From NCBI GenBank assembly GCA_028717405.1, contig JAQUNY010000066.1, forward strand, positions 1 through 8,314: DNA of 8,314 nt, written 5' to 3'. The position numbers and the translations under genes were made by a program. The stretch is from Eubacteriales bacterium (GTDB lineage Bacteria > Bacillota > Clostridia > JAQUNY01). The notes under the pieces were generated by a model, which was not told where the DNA came from, made no database searches, and saw only the letters and a program-made list of their open reading frames with translations. The stretch's first letter is position 1; each line of letters opens with the position of its first letter. Positions 1 through 6,282 of this stretch are shown here, piece by piece.

Positions 1-48
1 AAATACCCAGGAGAGGACATCAAAGGGAGAGACCGAAAAGAACAATAA
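1..48 (+). CDS. Probable C-terminal tail of an upstream gene (partial)
   Basis: Frame 1 is open from the left edge to a TAA at 46-48 and encodes a charged 15-residue tail (KYPGEDIKGRDRKEQ). The stop lies 36 bp before the ATG of the M24 gene, a normal intra-operon spacing, and no good promoter is visible in between. Frame 2 is also open, to a TAA at 52-54, so the choice of frame is uncertain. The tail is too short to assign a family. Confidence 0.3.
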   Translation, partial: KYPGEDIKGRDRKEQ

Positions 49-68
49 CTTATAATAAAAAGAAGAAG

Positions 69-78
69 AAAGGTGATC
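69..78 (+). promoter_or_regulatory. Ribosome binding site that fixes the M24 start
   Basis: AAAGGTGATC is an extended match to the 16S anti-Shine-Dalgarno complement (AAGGAGGTGATC) and lies 6 nt before the ATG at 85. The in-frame GTG at 73 falls inside this site, so it cannot plausibly be the start. Confidence 0.75.
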
Positions 79-84
79 AAAATC

Positions 85-1278
85 ATGAAAACCACGAAAA
101 TTCATACGGCTAAAAGGGTATGTATACCCGACAACGAATATGGCGAGAGGATAAAAAAAGCCTCGGCCCTTGTCGCTGAGAGAGGCCTGGACGTGCTTGT
201 CGTGAATTCAAATGAAGCCGATTATGCTAATGTAAGGTATTTCAGCGGCTTCTGGCCTTTGTTTGAAAAAGCCGGGGCGGCAATAACTGCCGAGGGGAAA
301 GCTGCCCTGATGGTTGGCCCGGAGAGCACGATCTATGCCGGTGACAGGAGCAGGATCGAGAAGATATTTACCATGATGGAATACAGGGAGTCGGCTGACC
401 CTTCGTATCCGGAGCAGGATCCCAAAAAGTACAGTGATGTTTTTAAGGCGCTCGGAGTGAATGGCAGGAAAATAAGGATCGGTGTGGCAAGCTTCCTTGA
501 CACAAGCGTTGTCATGATGGAAGGTCTGAAAGCCTGTTACCCCAATGCCGAAATCATCAGGGCAGACGAGATAATGACAGAGCTGAGGAAGATCAAATCG
601 AAAAACGAGCTTGCCTGCCTCAGGGAAGGATTCAGAATTACCGAGATAGCGACCCGTGAGGTTATCAAAAACATCAAGCCTGGAGTTACCGAGTGCCAGA
701 TGGTAGGTGTCGCACAAAAGGCAATTTATGAAAACGGCGCCGAATATGAAGGACTGCCAATGTATGTTTTTAGTGAAAAAAGCACAAGCCATGCGATTTC
801 AAGATCATCTCACAGGATAATCAACAAGGGCGACATAGTCCAGCTGAATCTTTCGGCAAAAGTGGACGGCTATTCCCCGAGCATTGGCATGCCGATCAGT
901 ATGGGCAGGCTCACTCCGGAAAGAAGGAAAATAATTGAATTCGGGCTTGAAGCCCACAAATGGACCGAATCCAGGCTCAAGGCAGGAGTTATTGCGGGAG
1001 ATGTCGCCGAAGGTTTCTACAAGTATTATAAGGACAACGGTTATGAGAAAAACTACATTTACGGGCCATGCCACGGCATAGGCATGATCGAGGTCGAGGC
1101 TCCGTGGATGGAAACATCCTCACGCTACCCGCTTCAGGAAGGAATGACCTTCCAGGTGGATACTTTTATTACCGGCGACACCTTTGGGATCAGATGGGAA
1201 AAGGGGGTCGCAATAACAAGGGACGGGTGCGAGCCTTTATGCTCACCAATAGGTAAGATACATGAACTGGAGTTTTGA
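85..1278 (+). CDS. M24 (creatinase/Xaa-Pro peptidase fold) family protein with degenerate metal site
   Basis: This is a 397-residue cytoplasmic protein with the two-domain creatinase/aminopeptidase P architecture: an N-terminal creatinase-N-like domain (about residues 15-165) and a C-terminal pita-bread M24 domain (about 175-390). Family landmarks are GDIVQLNLSA (249-258), CHGIG (329-333) and IRWEKG (369-374). In metal-dependent M24 peptidases the five ligands are Asp, Asp, His, Glu, Glu. Here the aligned positions read Asn255, Ser266, His330, Asp359 and Glu372, so two ligands are lost and one is shortened. Creatinase, which uses no metal, also has Asn at the first position (SLNCF in that enzyme). 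A metal-free amidinohydrolase or C-N hydrolase, or a non-catalytic protein, is therefore more likely than a true Xaa-Pro peptidase; the substrate is unknown. The ATG at 85 is chosen from the ribosome binding site. The DUF4432 gene follows 35 bp downstream on the same strand, probably in one operon. Confidence 0.85.
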   Translation: MKTTKIHTAKRVCIPDNEYGERIKKASALVAERGLDVLVVNSNEADYANVRYFSGFWPLFEKAGAAITAEGKAALMVGPESTIYAGDRSRIEKIFTMMEYRESADPSYPEQDPKKYSDVFKALGVNGRKIRIGVASFLDTSVVMMEGLKACYPNAEIIRADEIMTELRKIKSKNELACLREGFRITEIATREVIKNIKPGVTECQMVGVAQKAIYENGAEYEGLPMYVFSEKSTSHAISRSSHRIINKGDIVQLNLSAKVDGYSPSIGMPISMGRLTPERRKIIEFGLEAHKWTESRLKAGVIAGDVAEGFYKYYKDNGYEKNYIYGPCHGIGMIEVEAPWMETSSRYPLQEGMTFQVDTFITGDTFGIRWEKGVAITRDGCEPLCSPIGKIHELEF

Positions 1279-1297
1279 GCAAATATTATATTAAAAC

Positions 1298-1303
1298 AGG
1301 AGG
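1298..1303 (+). promoter_or_regulatory. Ribosome binding site that fixes the DUF4432 start
   Basis: A perfect AGGAGG lies 10 nt before the ATG at 1314. The alternative in-frame TTG at 1275 overlaps the stop codon of the M24 gene and has no such site, so the 13-residue extension it would add is rejected. Confidence 0.75.
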
Positions 1304-1313
1304 ACATATATCG

Positions 1314-2420
1314 ATGGATGAGTCAACTTTTATAAGCTTGAATAAAACCATGTTTGACAGCAAAGAATCGGTTATTGCGGAGAAGGGCGCCTTAAAAGCG
1401 TCGGCCTTTATATTTGGAAGCGGCGTACATGGGCTCAGAATAACCAATAAATGCGGCAATGTTGTTTTTCTTCCTTATCAGGGACAGCAGATATGGAGTC
1501 TCGAGTTCTCAGGGCACGAGCTTCAGATGAAGTCCATGTTTACCGAGCCCGTTGCCACCCGGGAATACCTTGAAACTTATGGGGGATTCCTTTTGCACTG
1601 CGGAGCAACAGCAATGGGAGTACCGTCTGCCGAGGATTCCCACCCCCTTCACGGGGAGCTGCCAAACGCACCCTATTCCAGAGCTTACCTTGTTTCGGGA
1701 TGCGACGGGAAAGGAAGCTATCTGGCCCTCGGCGGCGAGTACCGGTATACCAAAGCTTTTAATTGCAGCTACACTGCGGAACCGTTAGCGAAGGTATATG
1801 AGGATTCTACCGTATTGGACATTGCCATGGCGATTACCAATCTCAGAAGAACCGCCATGGAATACATGTATATGATGCATATTAACTTCAGGCCTGCTGA
1901 TTGTGGGAGGCTTGTATACAGCGCCAAATGCGACCCGGAGCACGTTCGTGTCCATATCAACATACCGGAGCATATGAAGGCTGCCGGAGGCACAGGGAAG
2001 CTCGAGGAGTTCATGGGTAAACTGGCGCAGGATCCTTCGCTGCACAATACCATTGATCCGGAGGATATTTATGATCCTGAAATAGTCTTCACAGTATTGT
2101 ATGAGAGCGATAAAAACGGAGAAGCGCACTGCATGCAGGTGCTTCCGGACGGATATGCCTGTTATGTGGCACACAGGCCTTCGGAGCTGCCTTTCGGGGT
2201 AAGGTGGATATCAAGGACAGCTGATGAGGATGCTCTTGGCATGGTGCTGCCGGCAACTGCCGAGCATAAAGGCTATACGGAAGAGAAGAGAAAAGGACAC
2301 ATTGGCTCAATACCGGGCGGGGAAAAGGTGACATTTAATGTTCGTGCAGGTATGCTGAAGCCGGAAGAGGCAGCGAATATGGAGAAAAAGATAAAGAGAA
2401 TCACAGAAAGTACAGTTTGA
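1314..2420 (+). CDS. DUF4432 aldose 1-epimerase-like protein
   Basis: This is a 368-residue soluble protein with no signal peptide or membrane segment. It matches the DUF4432 branch of the galactose mutarotase superfamily. Visible landmarks are HGLRI (39-43), FLPYQGQQIW (52-61), HGELPN (113-118), YMMHINF (186-192) and LPATAEHKGY (312-321). His189 and Asn191 sit where mutarotases carry their conserved His-Asn motif after a beta strand, and His113 is a second conserved His. Family members are thought to bind or epimerise sugars or sugar-like cyclic compounds; the substrate here is unknown. It follows the M24-fold gene by 35 bp, so the two are probably co-transcribed and may act on the same compound, which is inference from position only. 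It converges on pntB, with 54 bp between the two stop codons. Length and motifs look intact. Confidence 0.8.
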   Translation: MDESTFISLNKTMFDSKESVIAEKGALKASAFIFGSGVHGLRITNKCGNVVFLPYQGQQIWSLEFSGHELQMKSMFTEPVATREYLETYGGFLLHCGATAMGVPSAEDSHPLHGELPNAPYSRAYLVSGCDGKGSYLALGGEYRYTKAFNCSYTAEPLAKVYEDSTVLDIAMAITNLRRTAMEYMYMMHINFRPADCGRLVYSAKCDPEHVRVHINIPEHMKAAGGTGKLEEFMGKLAQDPSLHNTIDPEDIYDPEIVFTVLYESDKNGEAHCMQVLPDGYACYVAHRPSELPFGVRWISRTADEDALGMVLPATAEHKGYTEEKRKGHIGSIPGGEKVTFNVRAGMLKPEEAANMEKKIKRITESTV

Positions 2421-2438
2421 CACCCTATAAATATCATA

Positions 2439-2458
2439 AAAGGGATGATTATCTTTTT
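2439..2458 (+). terminator. Weak candidate terminator hairpin after the DUF4432 gene
   Basis: In a + strand transcript AAAGGGAU can pair with AUCUUUUU around a GAUU loop. The eight pairs include two G-U, and the U-run is part of the stem rather than trailing it. The hairpin lies 18 nt after the DUF4432 stop, in the gap between the two convergent operons. The same stem is worse on the - strand because the G-U pairs become A-C mismatches. It is thermodynamically poor, so this is only a candidate. Confidence 0.25.
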
Positions 2459-2461
2459 AGC

Positions 2462-2483
2462 CTCAGTTGTTTGCTCAGTTGTT
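2462..2483. repeat. 12-bp-period tandem repeat over the pntB stop codon
   Basis: CTCAGTTGTT occurs at 2462-2471 and 2474-2483, a 10-bp identity with a 12-bp period. Read on the - strand in the pntB frame it is AAC AAC TGA followed by GCA, then AAC AAC TGA again. The second copy therefore supplies a back-up in-frame stop four codons after the real one. Confidence 0.7.
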
Positions 2484-3968
2484 CACATCAAGCATCCTGA
2501 TAAGCTTGCCGATGCTTTCTTTGGCATCGCCCTCAAAAAGGACCGCCTTATCAGTCATACGGTATAAAGGATTATCTACCCCGGCGTAACCCGGCTTGCT
2601 GTCATAATTACATATTAATATATGTTTGGCCGCTGTCACTTCGAGGACAGGCATCCCGTATATAGGAGTCCCTTTAGCGGTATTCGCAGAGGGATTTACT
2701 ACATCGTTTGCACCTATGATTATTACGACGTCGCAGTTTTTGAATTCAGGATTAATGCTTTCCATATCACGCAATTTTTCATAGGGTATGTCGGCATCGC
2801 AAAGAAGAACATTCATATGGCCGGGCATGCGTCCGGCAACCGGATGGATCGCAAATATTACTTCGGCGCCGTTCTGCTCAAGCTTATCAAGCAGTTCTCT
2901 GACAAGGGACTGTGCCTGTGCCTGGGCCATGCCGTAGCCTGGTACGATTATTACTTTTTTGGCAACCCTGATGACTGCCGCCGGATCGAATGAAGATATT
3001 ATTCCCTGGGCATCCCGGCTTCCACTGCTGTTTTCCATATCTCCTGAAACATTACTGCCTGAAGCAGGAGCCGGCAGTGAAGCAAAAGGACCGGATGGGA
3101 TAAGTATTTCTTTTAGCCGGCGGTTCATAGCCACGCACATGCTCCGTGTCAATATAAGGCCTGAAGCGCCTACGATACCTCCGACTGCCGTCAACAGGAT
3201 GTTCCCGGCCGCGATCCCCGCAATGCCACCTGAAACGCCGCTTAGAGAGTTGAGAAAAGATATGCAAAGGGGCATGTCTGCGCCGCCTATCCTTATTGCA
3301 AATAAGATTCCCGCCATTCCGCATGTTACAGAAAGAGCAGCCAGCATAAGAATCAGAGGGAGATCAGCCCCTGCAGCAGCAGTGGTTTGTTTTAAAGTGA
3401 AGACATAATAAGGAATTGCAGTGAATAATATGCCGGTAAGCAGATACATCAATGCACTGAGCTGTTTATGTGCTTTTATGAACAACTGCTTTTGTGGAAT
3501 GAGCTTATGCAGTCTGGCGGCAGCGATCATACTGCCTGTGAATGTGGGAACTCCCACGCAGAAAGCAGCACATGCCGCGTACAGAGTGAAGAGGTCTGTT
3601 CCCCCGGATAATGCCCCTGACATGCCGCCGGAAATAAAAACCCATGAAACAAAAGAGCTTGCAAGACCGCCGATACCATTTAAAAAGGCAACTCCCTGGG
3701 GCATTTCGGTCATCCTGATTTTTATCGCGCCCATTAAGCCCAGCAGAGAGCCTGCAGCGAGACTGATCCAGATTTCATAGCTTGTTATTATCCCGTAATA
3801 CGCAAGAGAAAGTATGACCGCAATCAGTGCCGCGCCTGAATTTATCATATTGCCTGTCTTTGCGTGGAGGACCTTGCCTGAAAGGTAAATGCCGGCAACA
3901 ACCGATAAAGAAAGTACTCCGCCTGACACATAGTATATTGATTGTAAATTTCCTGATCCAAATATCAT
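2475..3968 (-). CDS. pntB: NAD(P) transhydrogenase subunit beta (membrane domain dII part and NADP(H)-binding dIII)
   Basis: This 497-residue inner-membrane subunit of proton-translocating transhydrogenase binds NADP(H) and forms most of the proton channel. About nine hydrophobic segments (roughly residues 10-285) are followed by a Gly/Ser/Ala-rich linker (about 298-325) and the NADP(H)-binding Rossmann-like dIII domain (about 335-497). Diagnostic motifs are MTEMP (86-90), GGADMP (228-233), LNSLSG (239-244), GYGMAQAQAQ (344-353), HPVAGRMPGHMN (375-386), GANDVVNP (419-426), MPVLEV (439-444) and GYAGVDNPL (460-468). The E. coli channel His91 aligns to Asn97 here; the second polar channel residue, Asn222 in E. 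coli, is kept as Asn240. The start is supported by GAGGAG at 3980-3985, 11 nt upstream of the ATG. It is the last gene of the lrp-pntAA-pntAB-pntB cluster, 48 bp after pntAB. Its length is slightly above the E. coli subunit, mostly in loops and the linker. Confidence 0.96.
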   Translation of the reverse strand: MIFGSGNLQSIYYVSGGVLSLSVVAGIYLSGKVLHAKTGNMINSGAALIAVILSLAYYGIITSYEIWISLAAGSLLGLMGAIKIRMTEMPQGVAFLNGIGGLASSFVSWVFISGGMSGALSGGTDLFTLYAACAAFCVGVPTFTGSMIAAARLHKLIPQKQLFIKAHKQLSALMYLLTGILFTAIPYYVFTLKQTTAAAGADLPLILMLAALSVTCGMAGILFAIRIGGADMPLCISFLNSLSGVSGGIAGIAAGNILLTAVGGIVGASGLILTRSMCVAMNRRLKEILIPSGPFASLPAPASGSNVSGDMENSSGSRDAQGIISSFDPAAVIRVAKKVIIVPGYGMAQAQAQSLVRELLDKLEQNGAEVIFAIHPVAGRMPGHMNVLLCDADIPYEKLRDMESINPEFKNCDVVIIIGANDVVNPSANTAKGTPIYGMPVLEVTAAKHILICNYDSKPGYAGVDNPLYRMTDKAVLFEGDAKESIGKLIRMLDVNN

Positions 3969-4016
3969 AGCCTTGACTGCTCCTCACCATACTTTAACCT
4001 TACCTGCCGTTCTTTT

Positions 4017-4358
4017 CTATTCGGTGCTGTTCGTTATTTCTGCTTTCTTTCCTGCCCTGCTCATATTACCCCTGGTATTTTTGAACATCCTTAGCATTCG
4101 CCCCGTGACCCCGAAACCTCCGACGATATTAACCGTGGCTGCCAGTACGGCCGTACATGCCAGAATACGTCCGCCGGAGCGTACAGTACCGGCAAAGGCT
4201 GCCAGTGCGCCAAGAATTGTGATCCCGGAAAGAGCGTTCATCCCGGACATCAGAGGAGTATGCAGCAGCGAAGGCACTCCGCTTATTATGAAATAGCCAA
4301 TAATCGCCGAAACGCAAAATATCAGAACTAAAGTAAGCTTACTGATTTCATTTTCCAT
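4017..4358 (-). CDS. pntAB: NAD(P) transhydrogenase subunit alpha, part 2 (membrane segment)
   Basis: This 113-residue membrane protein corresponds to the C-terminal membrane part of the E. coli PntA chain, encoded separately as in many bacteria with a three-gene transhydrogenase. It has three hydrophobic segments (about residues 8-27, 41-58 and 65-85). The signature LHTPLMSGMNALSG (32-45) carries His33, the conserved membrane His of the alpha side, and NIVGGFGVTGRMLRMF (77-92) closes the last helix. The start is supported by TAAGGCGG at 4368-4375, 9 nt upstream of the ATG. It lies 63 bp after pntAA and 48 bp before pntB. The polar tail after residue 93 is about 20 residues long and unremarkable. 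Confidence 0.94.
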   Translation of the reverse strand: MENEISKLTLVLIFCVSAIIGYFIISGVPSLLHTPLMSGMNALSGITILGALAAFAGTVRSGGRILACTAVLAATVNIVGGFGVTGRMLRMFKNTRGNMSRAGKKAEITNSTE

Positions 4359-4421
4359 CAGACTGATCCGCCTTAATACAATTAATATGTCTTAACTCAC
4401 GATGCTTTGCAGCGCTGAACG

Positions 4422-5621
4422 TCAACTGCCGGAACCCATGGCTGCAAGCGCACCTTTGTGTACTATCCTGCCCTGGTATGTTACCAGCATTCCTGAAATA
4501 ATCTCATCATCGGCATCGATAAGGGCTCCGGGTGTAAAGCAGGGTTCTGCTCCGGATTTTTCAAGACATGTGGAATATAGATATTTTATGAAGCTGCACA
4601 CATTGCCGGCAAACATGCGAGTCGCACTGACCGGCAGCATACCGGGGATGTTCTTGATCCCCTGGATGGTTATCCCGTATTTTACAATTATCTTACCGGG
4701 CACGGTGAGCTCGCAGTTACCACCCTGATCGATCGCTATATCTACGATCACGGAGCCGGGAGCCATTGCCGCGACCATTTTCTCGGTGATTATCACAGGG
4801 GCCAGCCTGCCAGGGACAAGTGCTGATAGGAATACAATATCCATATCAGGTAAAACTTTAAGCAAAGCCGACCGTTCGGCAATCAGCCATTCGGAGGGAA
4901 GCGGATTTGCGTAGCCCCCTTCACCTACGGAGATACTTTCAGGAACCCCAACTTCAGCAACTTTTGCACCAAGACTCTTTGCCTGTTCAATGGCGGCCGG
5001 TCGTATATCGGCGACATAGAGCGAAGCTCCCAGCCGCTTTGCTGTTGCCAGAGCCTGCAATCCTGCCACACCTGAGCCTGCGACAAGAACGTTTGCCGGT
5101 TTTACCATGCCTGCGGCGCTAAATACGGGAGGAATGAAGACCGGCAAAGCGTCGGCAGCCATAAGCATCCCTTTATATCCTGCGCATGTGCTCATTGAAG
5201 TAAGAGCATCCATGCTTTGAGCTCTTGTTATCCTTGGGATTCCGTCAAGTGTAAGAGCAGTTATATTTTTGGCCGCCATCCTGTGCAGCATTTCGTGATT
5301 TGAAGGTGCCGCGGGGTGCAGGAAGGCTATTATGCAGCCGCCTTCAGGAGTCATATCGATTTCATGCTTCCCGGACAAATCATTGAAACAAGGCTCCTTG
5401 ACCTTCAGAATAATATCGGATATTGCGTACAATTCAGCAGCGTCATTCAGTATTTCAGCACCTGCCGCGGAATATGCCCTGTCGTCGCAAAGCGCTCCGA
5501 TCCCGGCGCCTGCTTCAACAGCGACCTTGAATCCGAGACCTGTCATTTCGGATACTGTATCCGGGGTCGCAGAAACCCTTTTTTCGCCATGCATAATTTC
5601 TTTTGGTATACCTATGATCAT
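4422..5621 (-). CDS. pntAA: NAD(P) transhydrogenase subunit alpha, part 1 (NAD(H)-binding domain dI)
   Basis: This 399-residue peripheral subunit binds NAD(H) and exchanges hydride with NADP(H) on PntB. It belongs to the alanine dehydrogenase/PNT superfamily: N-terminal domain about residues 1-135, NAD-binding Rossmann domain about 165-335, C-terminal return. The sequence RITRAQSMDALTS (130-142) contains the RQD loop that contacts nicotinamide: Arg130, Gln135 and Asp138, with Thr141 where the Rhodospirillum rubrum enzyme has Ser. The nucleotide-binding loop is GSGVAG (182-187), with Asp205 at the end of the second strand to hold the adenosine ribose, and DQGGNCELT (298-306) is also diagnostic. 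The RQD loop separates it from alanine dehydrogenase. The ATG at 5621 is chosen over an in-frame TTG at 5630 because AGGAG (5631-5635) touches that TTG but is 9 nt from the ATG. It begins 62 bp after the lrp-type gene. Confidence 0.95.
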   Translation of the reverse strand: MIIGIPKEIMHGEKRVSATPDTVSEMTGLGFKVAVEAGAGIGALCDDRAYSAAGAEILNDAAELYAISDIILKVKEPCFNDLSGKHEIDMTPEGGCIIAFLHPAAPSNHEMLHRMAAKNITALTLDGIPRITRAQSMDALTSMSTCAGYKGMLMAADALPVFIPPVFSAAGMVKPANVLVAGSGVAGLQALATAKRLGASLYVADIRPAAIEQAKSLGAKVAEVGVPESISVGEGGYANPLPSEWLIAERSALLKVLPDMDIVFLSALVPGRLAPVIITEKMVAAMAPGSVIVDIAIDQGGNCELTVPGKIIVKYGITIQGIKNIPGMLPVSATRMFAGNVCSFIKYLYSTCLEKSGAEPCFTPGALIDADDEIISGMLVTYQGRIVHKGALAAMGSGS

Positions 5622-5630
5622 ATTTAACAA

Positions 5631-5635
5631 CTCCT
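5631..5635 (-). promoter_or_regulatory. Ribosome binding site that fixes the pntAA start
   Basis: AGGAG on the - strand lies 9 nt before the ATG at 5621 and directly abuts the upstream TTG at 5630. The spacing allows only the ATG. Confidence 0.7.
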
Positions 5636-5683
5636 GTCATAATAAGTTACGGGAAACAGTACAAATATAAATTGAACGAAATA

Positions 5684-6187
5684 CTATCTTGCCGGTTTCC
5701 GTAAAGACACTGTGCCAATATTAACGGAAGCCGCCGCCGCTTCGTTTACGGAGCACGAAACATCGGATTTTAAAGTGGAGAGTACGACTATTGTGCGAGT
5801 CAGAGATACTCCATCTATGTTCTTTATATACGAAAGAACATTCTCCAGTGTGCCGCTGCTTGCGGTGACAGCTTTAAGAAGGTAATCATAATCGCCGGCG
5901 ATATAGTAACACTCGGTGATTTCGGAATTTGCCCCGGTTTTCAAAACAAAACTATCATTGAATTTTGGGTGTTCCAGCCTGACTGATATGTAGGCAGTAA
6001 TGTCTTTTCCGAGCTTTTCCGGATTAAGCACTACGGTATATTGTTTAATAACACCGGAGGACTCGAGCTTCTTAATCCGATCTATCACGGCAGTGACAGA
6101 GAGACTGACTTTTCTGGCAATAGCCGAGGAGTTCATTCTCGAATTTTTTTTCAGGCACTGCAGGATACTCTTGTCTATATCATCCAT
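5684..6187 (-). CDS. Lrp/AsnC family transcriptional regulator
   Basis: This is a 167-residue DNA-binding protein of the leucine-responsive regulator family. An N-terminal winged helix-turn-helix (residues 1-60) contains the family opening MDDIDKSILQCL, the recognition helix region around residues 28-44 and the wing GVIKQYTVVLNPEKLG (45-60). The C-terminal RAM effector-binding, oligomerising domain (about 63-140) contains GDYDYLLKA (98-106) and GVSLTRTIVVL (126-136). A further tail of about 25 residues, rich in Ala and Ser, follows the RAM fold. The ATG at 6187 is chosen because a good ribosome binding site precedes it; the longer reading from 6250 adds 21 residues unlike the family and would run into the candidate operator at 6249-6282. 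It lies 62 bp upstream of pntAA on the same strand, so it probably heads the transhydrogenase operon and may also control it and itself. The effector, perhaps an amino acid, is unknown. Confidence 0.9.
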   Translation of the reverse strand: MDDIDKSILQCLKKNSRMNSSAIARKVSLSVTAVIDRIKKLESSGVIKQYTVVLNPEKLGKDITAYISVRLEHPKFNDSFVLKTGANSEITECYYIAGDYDYLLKAVTASSGTLENVLSYIKNIDGVSLTRTIVVLSTLKSDVSCSVNEAAAASVNIGTVSLRKPAR

Positions 6188-6196
6188 ACCATAACA

Positions 6197-6206
6197 CCGC
6201 CCCTTT
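6197..6206 (-). promoter_or_regulatory. Ribosome binding site of the Lrp-type gene
   Basis: AAAGGGGCGG on the - strand lies 9 nt before the ATG at 6187. It supports this start over the upstream in-frame ATG at 6250. An ATG at 6192 is out of frame. Confidence 0.6.
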
Positions 6207-6248
6207 TGAAGGTCACAAAATTTGTAAAAAATTTTTGCCACAAGAAAC

Positions 6249-6282
6249 ATAATAAACGTAATTAAGCAGTTGCGTTTATTAT
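6249..6282 (-). promoter_or_regulatory. 10-bp inverted repeat overlapping a -10 box: candidate operator/promoter of the Lrp-type gene
   Basis: ATAATAAACG (6249-6258) and its exact reverse complement CGTTTATTAT (6273-6282) flank a 14-nt spacer. On the - strand a perfect TATAAT (6283-6278) overlaps the upstream arm, so transcription would start within the repeat, about 70-80 nt before the regulator's ATG. No convincing -35 box is visible at 16-18 bp. Lrp/AsnC regulators commonly bind dyad-symmetric AT-rich sites at their own promoters, so autoregulation is a reasonable inference. Confidence 0.5.

Noticed and set aside
51..56. TATAAT as a possible -10 box before the M24 gene
   Set aside because: No -35-like hexamer lies 16-18 bp upstream, and the sequence is simply AT-rich leader next to the ribosome binding site. 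Read-through from the upstream gene is as likely.
208..792. 194-codon - strand open frame inside the M24 gene
   Set aside because: It is antisense to a well-supported M24 gene, has no recognisable domain and has no upstream signals.
2959..4296. Open + strand frames of 107-149 codons opposite pntB and pntAB (2959-3408, 3421-3780, 3973-4296)
   Set aside because: They lie antisense to strongly recognised transhydrogenase genes, have no ribosome binding sites and encode compositions typical of antisense shadows.
6188..6250. N-terminal 21-residue extension of the Lrp-type regulator from ATG 6250
   Set aside because: It would run through the promoter region, lacks a ribosome binding site and does not resemble the family N-terminus, which begins at MDDIDKSIL.
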